From positions 57,205,949-57,269,948 of the forward strand of contig OY987298.1 of assembly GCA_963920635.1 (NCBI GenBank): a stretch of DNA of 64,000 bases. Reading direction: 5' to 3'. Positions 31,945 through 43,724 of the stretch are shown here, piece after piece. The stretch comes from Pseudeuparius sepicola (lineage: Eukaryota; Arthropoda; Insecta; Coleoptera; Anthribidae). The position numbers and the translations under genes were made by a program. The notes under the pieces were generated by a model, which saw only the letters and a program-made list of their open reading frames with translations, searched no databases and was not told the DNA's origin. The first letter of the stretch is position 1, and each line of letters opens with the position of its first letter.

Positions 31945-32754
31945 GAAAATTCCATACCTATTTTTTTTTGACAAACCAGAGGATCGTTTTTTGCTTCGTT
32001 GTCATGTCAACACAAAAAAATTCCGGAAATATTCTCATTTGCTCTAGGCAGCAGGAGGTGATTACAGCGGAAATTTTTTGACAGATGTCATTATTATAAT
32101 GTGACATTGTACTCGTAACATACACAACAAAAATTTTGATAATAATTTCGTTTAATTACGTGTAGGTATGGAATTTTCTTACCGAATCCCCCACGTTCTT
32201 GAATTAATATCCGGAATTTTTTCTATAACACGAATTTTTTAAGAACATTATCCCTCGTCGCTTCGCGACTCGTGATAATTTTCAAAAAATTCGTGTACTC
32301 GAAAAATGTCCAACAATAATTTAAGCACTAGGGCGATTACTAGTGAAAATTCCATACCTACCTTTTTTGACCAATCAGAGGATCGTTTTTTTGCTTCATT
32401 CATCATTGTCATGGCAACTCAAAAAATATCCAGATATCCGGAAATATTATCACTTGCTCTAGGCAGCAGAAGGTGATTACAGCGAATTTTTTGACATATT
32501 ATGTCCATTATTATAATGTGACATTGTAACATATAGTCAACAGAAATTTTGATAATAATTTCGTTTAATTTACGTGTAGGTATGAAATTTTCTTACCGAA
32601 TCCCCACGCTCGTGAATTAATACCCGGAAATTTTTCTCTAACACGAATTTTTTAAGAAAGTTATCCCTCGTCGCTACGCGACTCCTGATAATTTAAAAAA
32701 AAAAACGTGTACTCGAAAATTCGGCAATAATTCAAGAACTACGGCGATTACTAA
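31945..32754. repeat. 400-bp tandem duplication with long hairpins
   Basis: Two units start at GAAAATTCCATACCTA (31945 and 32345), with high identity by eye. Each contains CAATCAGAGGATCGTTTTT-type sequence, CTCTAGGCAGCAGxAGGTGATTACAGCG, and a hairpin from ACACGAATTTTTT to its complement (32228-32296 and about 32638-32703). The hairpin loop region is CCCTCGTCGCTTCGCGACTC. Confidence 0.88.
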
Positions 32755-33091
32755 TGAAAAATTACGATACAACATAACCTCGAAATTATTTAAGCGGCCG
32801 TATCTCCTCTACCGTTAGAGATACAGGGTCGCCGTTTGTTTTGATTATTAGCATATAGGCAGAGGAAAAAATGGTGGACGAAATTTGTTCATGGCTACCT
32901 CGATTTTGATAGAACAAGTGCAGCGATAGAAGATCCGGATTTCTTTTGTTGGGTTGCCAGGGTGAAATGATTGGGAAATGTGAGAAACAATTTCGCCGGA
33001 AAACACAACTTCTTTATGCGTCGAGATAGAAAGACGGGACAAATTGCGTTAGGTGTAGGAGGTAAAATGACGCTGCGCCGAAAAAAATTTT

Positions 33092-33500
33092 GTATCGGCC
33101 CCAAATGCCAAGAGGAAAATTATCAAGGAATTATTTACTCCATGGAACGCTTAGTTTTCCCAGAACAAATACAACTTTTTTGCTTGGCGAGATAAAAATT
33201 TCGTTTTCCTGCGATGGAATGTGTACGGGAAAGAACGGAAACCGTTATTTCGAATTTTAATAGAAATTTTTTCCACAGCCTACCCTGATCCTTCGGAAGT
33301 GAATAACTTTCCCATTAGTAGAGATAGGCACATCCGGTTTTTTTGTGTATCGGCCCCAAATACCAAGGGGAAAATTATCAAGGAATTATTTTTTCCATGG
33401 CACGCTTAGTTTTCCCAGAACAGATATAGCTTTTTTGTTTGGTGAGATAAAAATTTCGTTTCTGCTGCGATGGAATGTGTACAGGAAAGGAAAGAAACCG
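33092..33500. repeat. 256-bp tandem duplication
   Basis: TGTATCGGCCCCAAATxCCA, GAAAATTATCAAGGAATTAT and GCGATGGAATGTGTACxGGA occur at about 33092-33245 and again at 33348-33500. The units are similar with scattered changes. Apparent open frames across them have no known domain. Confidence 0.75.
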
Positions 33501-33709
33501 ACGCGAAAAAATTTTCTCCCGCCTACAGGCGACAGTGGCATCGCAAAAAAAAAGTCCGCGTAGGCATTTATGTAAGCCTGCCGTGGTTTCAACGCGGCGA
33601 CAACTTGGCACCCCTCAAGTTAGTGGAACTCCGAGATCGGTACTTGTTTCTTTAATAGAAGATATATTATGCTTTGTTGGATACAGTAGTGTGAGGGAAA
33701 TAATCTACC

Positions 33710-33968
33710 TAATTCGTAGGTATGTTGTTTACGGCAGGAGAGAGCGCACCAACGAACGTTATCCGGTTATTTACGCGCCGGGGCAACCGGCGGGGCCCCT
33801 GGGGCCGTCTCCGCGGCGCAGCGATAATTATTATTAGCGGCAAGCGGCCGAATATAAGCGAGGGCCGGCCGACAGATAAGGGCCGCCCTTCCGCACCATC
33901 ACATGCACCGAATTATCGAAGCTGCGAACACTCATATCTAGGTGCACAGTTCTATTCACCTGTGCGAT
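33710..33968. repeat. GC-rich dispersed repeat, copy 2
   Basis: Homologous along its length to 25362-25602, same orientation, with small indels (for example an extra ATT after GATAATTATTA). Its end abuts a hAT-like start, CAGGGCCGTACGCAAGG, at 33969. Confidence 0.75.
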
Positions 33969-34640
33969 CAGGGCCGTACGCAAGGAGAATAATGGGGGTT
34001 CCAAATTTAAAAAATGGCACAAACTATTGACGGGCCAGTACTGCCCTACGCTTAGATGTACTTTGACCCGGAGCACCGTGCTGGTAGTCGGAAGTCAGAA
34101 TTGAGAACCGGCGATTGTTTGTTACTTCCCGTATAGTCATTACCAATATTCCGTCTTAAAATTCAACTGAATTTTTTTATTGAAAAGGGTATTTTTTAAA
34201 TAACTTTTTAACGACATCATGAGTATTAAGTTTGACGTAATATTCGAATTTCCCGGGAAATTTTACACAAGTTTAGTTTTTGAACCATAAATGTATCCTT
34301 AAAATTAGCACAAAATCGGGTTTATCACGATATTTAGGAATGGAGCCATGTCATAACCATAGTCACAACCACAACCGACTTCAAAAAAGCTCTGTTATAA
34401 GGCCTTGTTGCCGACACCGCCGAGTGGCCTGTCATCCCTATCAGTTGATTTTACCATAAGTAGTGCATGTAGTAGAAGATAAAAGAAGTTAGCCTACGCT
34501 AACTGCGGTATTGTTTGCGATTAATACGAGGAGACAATGTGTCTCTGTGTCTCCTTCTCCTCAAGATGCCTAGAATTTATATAATGTAGAAATGTAAAAT
34601 AAAGTATATACGTCTTTATTATCCTATAAAAACTTTTATG
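33969..34640. other. No gene; possible hAT-like start
   Basis: CAGGGCCGTACGCAAGGAGA at 33969 resembles hAT termini, but no partner was found. The rest is AT-rich and featureless to me. Confidence 0.3.
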
Positions 34641-34686
34641 TAGATTACCGGTTTCGCAAACAACAACCGTTTTGCATCATCAGATC
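34641..34686 (-). ncRNA. Hammerhead ribozyme motif 3
   Basis: On the minus strand: GAT (stem I), CTGATGA (34683-34677), stem II GCAAA/TTTGC with an 11-nt loop, GAAA (34655-34652), palindromic ACCGGT as stem III, cleavage site GTA (A at 34646), then ATC (34645-34643) pairing with GAT. All invariant core bases are present, and stem III is a perfect 6-nt palindrome suited to a dimeric ribozyme. I recognise no Penelope coding sequence beside it. Confidence 0.75.
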
Positions 34687-34699
34687 CTTTAAAACTACG

Positions 34700-35648
34700 G
34701 TCAACGAAAAAACGTACGTTAACAACTTTAACATCAAATACCACGTCTATATAAAAGGTTAAAAAAACGAAAAAACTTACATTTAAAACAAAATTAGAGA
34801 ATTGTCAATCCATGGGGTGAAGGTGTACATTCTCCGGCTACTTTAAGTCAATAACGACAAAAAGAACCAAAATATTAATTCCACCACAATTATGTAGATT
34901 CCAGGGAGGTTAAAATCATCTAAATTCAACCACCTAGTTATTTTTTTATTTGTCTAAATATTGTTGGAAATTAACCTGAAATTTTTTTTTACTTTTATCA
35001 ATTTGTTTTCAAAAAACAATTATCATGGTCCAATATACCTACATTCGGATCAACTGAAAAAAGTTAATAATTATTCGAACATAAAACTGTAAAAAATTGA
35101 TAACTACTTACTGATTATTAGAGATTATTCCAAAAGATTAATATTTTACTCCATTTGTTATTTAACAGGTGACATTTGTGGAGAGGAATTCGGCCGACCC
35201 TGGTGCCCCTCATCGATTGACCGCCCTACCAATTTACACAAGTAGAAACATCAGTCTAGAAAAATACAGAAAACTGTAACTTATAAAATACATAGGTATA
35301 AATACAAAACTAGAAAGGATAAAAAGAGAGACCTACCTACCACACAATAGTAGGCGACGGCTGAACAACAGATAGCAACCCAAACTATAAATTCCCGGCT
35401 TATTAGAATTTATATACCTGGCTGGAAGTCAAATTTTAATACCTATCTTGAAGTAGCTAGTTTTTTTTGTTTGAAAGCAGGCGATCAATTTGTATTCATT
35501 TTTAGCTTTCTACAGGACGAAAATTTTCCCCAGTTCCATAAACAAACTAAAGTGCTCCTTAGAATTAAAGGAGCTTTTGAAATCCAAACATTTTTTGGTT
35601 TAGTTTAGTTGGGAAAAGGGTCAAAACGCTATTAAAAACACTATTTTT
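34700..35648. other. No gene between two hammerhead motifs
   Basis: AT-rich. A short perfect hairpin (CTCCTTTAATTCTAAGGAG-type, near 35555-35573) is the only structure noted. Confidence 0.35.
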
Positions 35649-35650
35649 TC

Positions 35651-35687
35651 GCCAACGTTTCGATTAATGTATAATCTTCATCAGGGC
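35651..35687 (-). ncRNA. Hammerhead ribozyme motif 2
   Basis: On the minus strand: GCC (stem I), CTGATGA (35684-35678), stem II GATTA/TAATC with a 5-nt loop, GAAA (35661-35658), palindromic ACGT as stem III, cleavage site GTT, then GGC (35653-35651) closing stem I. The layout matches motif 1, although the surrounding sequences differ. Predicted minimal dimer-type hammerhead of a Penelope-like terminal repeat. Confidence 0.75.
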
Positions 35688-35689
35688 TC

Positions 35690-37410
35690 AGAAATAATAT
35701 TGATGATTTTAAATTGTAAGTATATTAACGTTTTAACTGTCTAGTTTTTACTGCCTAGTTTGTTTCTGTTATGTAAATATTTAGTAAAAAATTTATAATA
35801 TAATATTTGTATATTCAAAAAATATTTAATATTTGGGTCACCAACCTTTACTAATTATATTAAATCTAAACATTGTTGTTTAATATTGTTGCAAAAGTTT
35901 CATCAGTTTTGAAGACAAAATATACAATAGATAGTTGTATTATGAAATTGGCCCTAACTGCCATTTAAATCGCAAGAGTTTGCTAAATGATACGATTGAT
36001 ACATTTTTACTAATAATCATCGTTTGCGAGACGGCACTCTATGAAAAATCTCACAAAAATTCGACTTAGTACAACAAATGCAGTCCAAAACTTGCCATAT
36101 TATTTGTTGAACATGTAGGTACTTACCCAGGAACATTAATTAATATATACCTAAGTACTTATATTTCTGTGCATATTTTATTACTGTTTTTATTATTGTC
36201 TGTGGAACAAACATACCCAATTATTGAAGCAAAATTCACAAATGTAAACTAAAATTTAAATAAAAGTTTTGAAAAATTATTACTTACAAAGGAGAAACTA
36301 AAGACAAAGTGCCGAAAAATTCGTCAATATTCCAATCGCTATCCACGTATGACTGCATAGATCCGTTGAATTGTCCCGCTGCAGCCTTGCCACATGTTTG
36401 ACCAGGGTTTCTAATGTGAGAAGGTTGTGGCATACCTAGCCCTCAGGTTTATATCTGTCTTACTTAAAAATCCAAGAAGAAACCGAAAACGTCCAGAAAA
36501 CGCGTTAGCACTAACGGTATTATCGTGTAGTTAATATGGTAATTTCAAAATTATGACCATTACGACATTAAACGCAAGGTGGTTCAATTGTTATAACAAT
36601 TGCCATTTGAAGAATGAAGCCAGAAAACCCCGATAATGCAGACAAGAAAAAAGTATTTATTATTATTGCCTCGGATTAACGTTCAACACAATGATAAAGA
36701 AATGCGACATAACACTCACCCCAGCCTCTTGCTTCCTACCAGGAGCGCGAGTGGGTGCAATTTTTTTTGCATTTTCCTTTTTAGTACGCCTCGCCCACTG
36801 TGTATAGTTAATGTTTTTACATCGTGACTGAATCGCAACCCTATATTTTTTATTTCCACCTCTTTCATCACTGTAACCAAGGTATGGCGGAGCCAGCCAC
36901 ATTTTCCCATCCCTAATAATGCAATTTCCATTTGTTCCGAAATAAGCCGCCGCCAGCGGGGCCTGTGTAGCGCAAACAACGGAACCGCAGATCCTACAGG
37001 GCTGCGGTTAGCGTGAGATATAGGCGATCTGCATTTCGCGCATTAGCAGCTTCCATTAGGACGCCCTTATAAATTCGGATTTTAGTGGGAGAAACTGAGA
37101 ATCAATACAATTGGCGCTCGAGTTATTAAGCCAATTTCCTGCTTCCACTTTCAATACATTAATTTCTTATTTTATTGCGCCTACATTGAATCCAATATGC
37201 GATTAGAATATACTGCAAACTAATAACAGATTTCTCTCTGGAACCGTATTGTTGAGTGGATAATACACCTATAAGTAAAATTAAATCTACAGACTAGGTA
37301 ACTCGCGATAAGCAAGCAAAAAGTTTGATTAGGACAAAAAATGGGCTTGGACTTTTTGAGCTTTAGTTATTCAGAGTTCGGTTAGGCTACCAATAAAATC
37401 ATGAACACCA
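35690..37410. other. No gene recognised
   Basis: AT-rich to about 36600. 36700-37080 is less AT-rich and open on the minus strand for 80 codons, without any motif. It may be unique sequence; I cannot assign it. Confidence 0.35.
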
Positions 37411-37417
37411 ACGAATA

Positions 37418-37620
37418 GTAGAAAAATATTAATAACATTTAGACGCTAATGTTGTTCAAATGAAATATGTTGTTTGTAGTTTTTAATATGCTGCTTAAAT
37501 GGAAAACCCTAGCCTTTTGCTAGGTAGTAGAAAAATATTAATAACATTTCGACGTTAATGTTGTTAAAATGAAATATGTTGTTTGTAGTTTTGAATATGC
37601 TGCTTAAATGGAAAACTTGC
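37418..37620. repeat. Tandem duplication, ~109-bp period
   Basis: GTAGAAAAATATTAATAACA, GAAATATGTTGTTTGTAGTT and TGCTGCTTAAATGGAAAAC occur at 37418-37520 and again at 37527-37618. Confidence 0.85.
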
Positions 37621-38353
37621 AAAAACTCTGTTTTGTTTTAGATCTAACGCTACGATTATATTTAGAGATTTAATTTTGTAGCAAAGGACACAGAAAATAG
37701 CTACCTGTACTAAAATAGTGTACGAATTTTGTAAACTGAAAACTTAGACCTATTTGGGTGGTCACTTAGTTACTTATATGAAAGGCATCAATGGGAGCTC
37801 CTAAATGGATGAAGATACAGATAACAGAGTCGTCCAGATGGGAAAAAAGTTTTCATTATTATGCCCTTCGGTGAAGTGAACTATATCATATACCATCGTA
37901 TATTTCTTCGTATACCATAGAATATGCCATTCTTCATTAATGGTAAAGATAAAACAAAGAAGTTTACTAACTAGCCTTCCATCAAATTCCTGTCTTTATC
38001 CAGCATGACTGTTTCCTCTATATTGCCGTCGAAGCGTGCCCTGGGCACATCATCCGACTTGCCCCACTCCCCCCACCCCATGGCCTTCTTCCAAGCTTCA
38101 GTGTTATACCAGAAATTTCCGGGAATATACCACGTGTTTTCGAAGAGAGGTGGTCGTCTCAACCTTGTGTGCATTCTGTTTTTTATTAGCCTTCAAGGGT
38201 TAAATAAAATATAATCCTCAAAAAAAAGTAAAAAATAACATAAAAACTCTTAAAATGAGAGGCTCAAAAGTTCCCCTTTGTTGAGTTTCACAGTATCCCA
38301 ATCTGACACAAAACTCTCTACGGGCATTAGCCAAGGTTTCATGTGGAATATGG

Positions 38354-38558
38354 CCAAGATCTGTAAAGTAAGAAGGTTGCCTCTTGTTGAGAGAGAGCGT
38401 TCTGGATGACGTCATGGTAATGCTGGCAATAATCGTCGGCAAGGGCAACACACGAGGGAACGCCAATCACATCATCTGACAGCATTCCTGTGGCGTCAGC
38501 TTTCGCTCTCTCTCTCTCTCTAAGTTAATGGGTAACCTTCTTACTTTACGGGTCTTGG
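38354..38558. mobile_element. 205-bp MITE with TSD
   Basis: The ends CCAAGATCTGTAAAGTAAG (left) and CCAAGACCCGTAAAGTAAG (right, reversed) extend to GAAGGTT and a GAGAGAGAG stretch. The direct repeat AATATGG flanks it (38347-38353 and 38559-38565), possibly 9 bp if the two preceding Gs count. Non-coding. Confidence 0.75.
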
Positions 38559-38565
38559 AATATGG

Positions 38566-39840
38566 CGGCATAGATGTATTATTTTAGCCCGCAATCCATC
38601 CAATATCTTGCATAAAAATACATTCTCATTCCCATTCTCGTGTTCATGTTCGTAGATAGTTTTCTTTAAATAACCCTATAAAAAAAAGTAGTTAAGCGCT
38701 ACGTCTGGATATCGCGAAAGTCGACAGACTGTTCCTCTCGTGGCAGTAGAGTGTAAACATGAAACCGGTGATATATTATGACAAGTCAGTGTAGTTCGCA
38801 ACTTTGATACTCGCGAGGTCACGATACTTCATTTCCTCACCGGTCGCAGATACGAGTTGGGTGAGGGTAGAAGGGGATTATGAAACAGTTGTTAAAGAGT
38901 TGTAAAAAGTTATGTCAATACTGAGACTTACATCTTACAGCCAACTATACACAATACTCAGTTTCTCATATTATAATTCAATTTATATACTGCAGGGGGT
39001 GGTCCGGGCAACACTTTATTTTTGCTCTGTAATAATGGCCACTTTTATGGACTCAACTTAAAAAAGGAACTAAGTATTTGAGTTTTTTTTTTGTAGAAAA
39101 AACGACTACAGACTCTTATTTAGGATTACTCAGAACCTATCTCTTCCAATTTTCATTGTTCAAAAATGCGGTAAAAAACGTATTATTATTTTTCATCATT
39201 TTACTAACAATTTATGAATTGTTTAAGAAAAATCTGTTCTAATGTTAAAAAAACAATATTAAATTCCTACAACCAAAACAAAACACATTTTTGCTATTCT
39301 AGAACAATGAAAATTGGTATGTACCTACTATCAGATAGGTTTTAAGTGATCCTAAACAAGAATGTACAGTCAGTTTTTTGAAATGTGAGCTCATAAAAGT
39401 AGTCATAATTATTGTTGTCCATGATTAATGTCCAATAATAAAGATACCCACTCATCGCATGCGCATTTTGAATACCTAACAAAAAAGTTTATAAAAATCG
39501 GCCAACAAATAAAGATTTTACAACGGTAGTAAGTCCTTAACTTTGACACATACAGTAAAAGGTCATGGTAGACTAAAATGTTCATCTCCTACAACTAAGT
39601 GTCCTAAATGGATTTATTTCCGAGATAGGAAGTGTCTCGATTTGGAATACGTACTAATACTGAATGCTTTCAGAATTAAATGTTTCAAATTATATCTATT
39701 GAAAATGCATTCAAATAAGTAAAGAGAGAAATAGATCTTCATATTCCAACTCCAACAATAATTCTTCGAAAATAACATCTACTGGTAACTTGCAATTTAC
39801 TGAACTAATTGGTTTAATATAGGTATATAGGTACCTCTTA
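38566..39840. other. No gene recognised
   Basis: AT-rich sequence without motifs or long repeats that I can see. Confidence 0.35.
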
Positions 39841-40046
39841 CTTACTTATTTATTTATTTATTTATTTATTGCCCAACAGAAAAATCCATTTACAGGACAA
39901 CATACAAAGATAAATATAAAGGGAACATAGCACCACAGAAAAAATAAAGAAAACTGATTATAAAGTAAGCACACGCAGGGTATCTACCCTGTACAGTACA
40001 ATTATCAGCGGACTAATACTAATACTGCCCAACACATAACGTGAAA

Positions 40047-40714
40047 TTATGAAAAGCACTCAATGGCACACTTCAAAAAGGAAGGCTTGGAGCAATCAAA
40101 CAGATCACATTCATCAGGCAACATATTATGGAGACTGGATGTAAAATAAAGTGGCGACTTAAACATTATATTAGTACGAGCATAGGGAACGTAAAATGTA
40201 GATGTTAGCCGTGAATTAGGTCTTGGTACTCGTATGTTTAGTCTAGAAAGAAAAAAAGGAGAATCTATATTGTTTCGGATACAGTTATATAAAAAGGAAA
40301 CACCAGAAACGGATCGGCGAACTATCAATGAAGACATATTAAATTCATTAAGAAGTGCCTGATGGTCATATCCACGAGGAGGGTACATGCCGTGAGTTTT
40401 ATAATAAAGAAATTTAAGAAATTTTCTTTGAACATACTCTAATTGCTTTTCATGGGTTTCATAAATTGGATGCCAAATAACAGAACAATATTCCAGTTTC
40501 GAACGGACGATTGAAAAGAACAGAGTCTTCAAAGCCGCAATATTTGTGAAGCCTCGACAGTGTCTCAACAAAAAACCCAAAGTTTTGTAGGCAGACATCG
40601 AAATATTATTGAAATGCTTATTGAACGACATGACACTATCAAAGCGGACCCCAAGATCATCAACACTGTCCTTAGAAGCAAGACTTGTGTTACCTAATTT
40701 GTAATCAAATGTTA
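40047..40714 (-). pseudogene. LINE ORF2, C-terminal part
   Basis: Minus strand from 40714: ITFDYKLGNTSLASKDSVDD, LGVRFD, then SKLEYCSVIWHP and QLEYVQRKFLKFLYY, the usual C-terminal block of jockey/CR1 RT proteins. It ends at a stop near 40047. Taking out the 3579-bp transposon and one TA restores a continuous frame with 44276-46484, so the insertion is clean and later than the LINE. Confidence 0.85.
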
Positions 40715-41319
40715 TACAGGGTTAACTATGACTTAGTACAAAAATTTTTACCACGTGCGCAGGGTGGCTTAAGAAAACATAGAAAAATATTTTTAGATTT
40801 TTTTTACGATCTTTAAAAAAACGGGTAAAGACCCCTATTTTCCCTGTAAATCCCCGCCTTTAATGACGTCATCCAATTTGGCTTCTGAAGGTACTGACAG
40901 CTGAAGTGATTTTCCGCGGTGTTGCCGTTGATTTAGGAACGGTGAAAATACCTTTTTACTCAAACAAATTTAAAAAATACATAAATAACAATCGATTTGA
41001 ATCTGTACAGATGCAGCGCTATTAGATTCCCCTTACCTTAGCTCGTATCCGGACCGGTTCCTACTCTCGCGGAAAGCTCATTACCGCGACACCACAAGCC
41101 GTCTCCCTTAATACCCCCGGAGCTCCTCTGATGAATTCTTGTCCACCATCTAACCTCTTCTGAAGATAGATAAAGGATTTATTGTTCTGAAGCCTCGGCG
41201 GTATGAATTAAGCGACGTATCGGCCCGGTCGAGTCTATGAAACGTTTTTTCGACTGCTCCGCGTTGCCCCGTTCGTCATTTCATAACTTCCTAGCTAGGC
41301 AACTAACTGTACATACAAG

Positions 41320-42299
41320 GTTTGTTCCAACAGGGCCAATAACCGTGCTCAAGCACGTTCAGCGCATGCGCACTACCCCACTGGCTGTTCCAACTGAATT
41401 ATGTACCTACCGACACGGGACGATACACGCACTGTTCCAGCCGATTTATGGATCATTTGTGTATCGTCCTTGTACGATAAAAACGGTGCCTGGTCTAAAG
41501 CAATAACCGCGTGTACTGACATGCGCAGTGTATGGTCGTGTGACAGAGATAAACATTAACATCATATTTTTGTTTTTACGTAGATAGGTTTAAATCGATG
41601 GCTGGGATCGTGTTTTTTATTTCTTGTTGGTTTTTGGCTTGTTGGGTAGGGCGGGGAATCGTTGAACAATTTTTCCGTTCCATCTGAAATTTTCTTTGGG
41701 ATCATTTGTTCCAACTCGAATTTACGTACCGTCACAGAACTGTACATGAACTAGATGATAACCCTTAAAGAACGCATGCGCTAGTTTTGCACCGTTCATG
41801 TGCGATCCCAAAGAAAATTTCAGATGGAACGGATTGTGAATCAAATCGACCAAATCACGTTTTGCGACCGCACCTAACCTGCGTGTTTAATATGTGGCTA
41901 ACCGAATGTTCGGTGGGCTAACCTCACTCTTCACTCTAAAAAATTATTGTTCAACGATTCCCCGCCCTACCCAACAAGCCAAAAACCAACAAGAAATAAA
42001 AAACACGATCCCAGCCATCGATTTAAAACCATCTACGTAAAAACAAAAATATGAGGTTATTGTTTATCTCTGTCACATGACTACATTGCGCATGTCAGTA
42101 CACGCGGTTATTGCTTTAGACCAGGCACCGTTTTTATCGTACAAGGACGATACACAAATGATCCATAAATCGGCTGGAACAGTGCGTGTATCGTCCCGTG
42201 TCGGTAGGTACATAATTCAGTTGGAACAGCCAGCGGGGTAGTGCGCATGCGCTGAACGTGCTTGAGCACGGTTATTGGCCCTGTTGGAACAAACCTTTT
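41320..42299. mobile_element. 1-kb foldback element
   Basis: The arm 41320-41672 (GGTTTGTTCCAACAGGGCCA...) is almost the exact inverse of 41946-42299; the same 60-codon open frame therefore appears on both strands. The stem extends: 41676-41705 pairs with 41803-41832 (GATCCCAAAGAAAATTTCAG). About 110 bp at 41833-41945 exists only in the right arm. It sits upstream of the transposase inside the DD41D element. Its own target duplication is not clear. Very high arm identity points to recent origin. Confidence 0.85.
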
Positions 42300-42403
42300 C
42301 AAGTTTGGCTAGTAGCCGACGGAGGGCATTTGCGAATGTAACATGGCGTTATTTCCCAGTTTTGTCTTGATTTTCGCGGCAAATCGTTCAGCGTCTTTGT
42401 GAA

Positions 42404-43724
42404 AATGCCGGAGTATTCGAACGCCGAGTTAACGGACATGGTTATAATGTACGGGAGATGCGATGAAAGTGCACATCGAGCTGCAGCAGAATACCGTATT
42501 CGTTTTCCTAACAGGGCAAATATGCCTAACCCACGTACTTTCGTGAACATTGTACAACGTATGCGAAACACTGGTGTTTTGCAAGCTCGAGGGGGTGGGC
42601 CTGGAGGGCAAATGAACATGGACGATGTTGAGTCAGTGCTTGATTTGGTGGAAGAGCAACCTTCCATAAGCACTACAGCTATTGCAAGGAGATTGGGAAT
42701 ATCTCAGAACAAGGCAAGTAAAATAAAACCAATAAAACTGACTTCTACCAAAGACTATCCCATGTGATGGGATTGTCTTTGCTTGCACCTAATACCTACA
42801 TAAAATTTAAAATGTAACAATACAATTATTTACAGGCATGGAGGATTCTAAGGGAAAACGGCCTTCACCCTTATCACATACAAAAGGTCCAAGCATTAGA
42901 AGCAAATGATTTTCCGGTGAGAATGACCTACTGCACTTGGCTACGTGATCGAATCGCCCAAGACCCAAACTTTGTTTTCAACATTCTTTGGACAGACGAA
43001 TGCTGCTTCACACGTGCTGGGGTTTTAAACACGTATGTAAATTTTTACTTACTTATAGCTTTCTCTCCTCCATATTATCTTTTTTATTTATTATAAAATT
43101 GGCTATGTCAATCCTAACGCCTTCGCCAAAATTGTGAATATTTCTAATTTTTGTTTTTTTTTTTTTAGACACAACAGCCATATTTGGTCCGATGAGAACC
43201 CACATGCTGTTCGGCGGTTTAATTTCCAACGTCGGTTTTCCATCAATGTTTGGGCTGGAGTTTATGGAGATCGATTAATTGGACCATACATTCTACCGGA
43301 AAATTTAAACGCTGAACGATACTTGTATTTTCTGACAAATGTTTTGTTTGATAATTTGCCACTACAAGTACTGCATGACATGTGGTTTATGCACGATGGT
43401 GCACCAGCCCATTTTGCGAGACCTGTTCGTGCACTTTTAGACGACCAATGCCCCAACCGTTGGATCGGAAGAGGAGGACCCATTGCATGGCCGCCGCGAT
43501 CACCAGACTTGAATCCAATGGATTTTTGTATTTGGGGATTCATGAAGGCGATTGTGTACGAGCAGGAAATCGACAACGAGCAGCAGTTACGTGAACGAAT
43601 TGAAGGTGCAGCTGTCCAAATCCGGAATAATCATGGACTTTTTGCACGTATCCGGACTTCTTTAGTTAACCGAGTGAATTTGTGCATCGAAGTTAACGGC
43701 GGCCTCTTTGAACAGCTACTGTAG
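42404..43724 (+). CDS. DD41D transposase (DUF4817-type N-terminus), 3 exons
   Basis: Exon 1 (42404-42716) starts MPEYSNAELTDMVIMYGRC. This HTH region (AAAEYRIRFPNR, NIVQRMRNTG) matches DUF4817 of insect Tc3-like transposases; a second HTH follows (STTAIARRLGISQNKASK). Intron 42717-42836 (GTAAAA...TTTACAG), exon 2 from 42837 to 43031 (LRENGLHPYHIQKVQAL; WTDECCF = first Asp), intron 43032-43169 (GTATGT...TTTTTTAG), exon 3 from 43170 to 43724. Exon 3 carries HNSHIWSDENPHA, MHDGAPAHFA (second Asp) and SPDLNPMDFCIWG (third Asp). I count 41 residues between the second Asp and the Asp of NPMD. All three catalytic acids are present and no frameshift is seen. Cuts and rejoins the TIR ends at TA sites. 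Confidence 0.85.

Noticed and set aside
34641..35690. Complete Penelope-like element between the two hammerheads
   Set aside because: No RT motif could be read on either strand in this 1-kb interval.
41237..41506. Open frame duplicated on both strands (also 42108-42302 minus)
   Set aside because: It is the arm of a foldback element; identity comes from the inverted repeat, and there is no domain.
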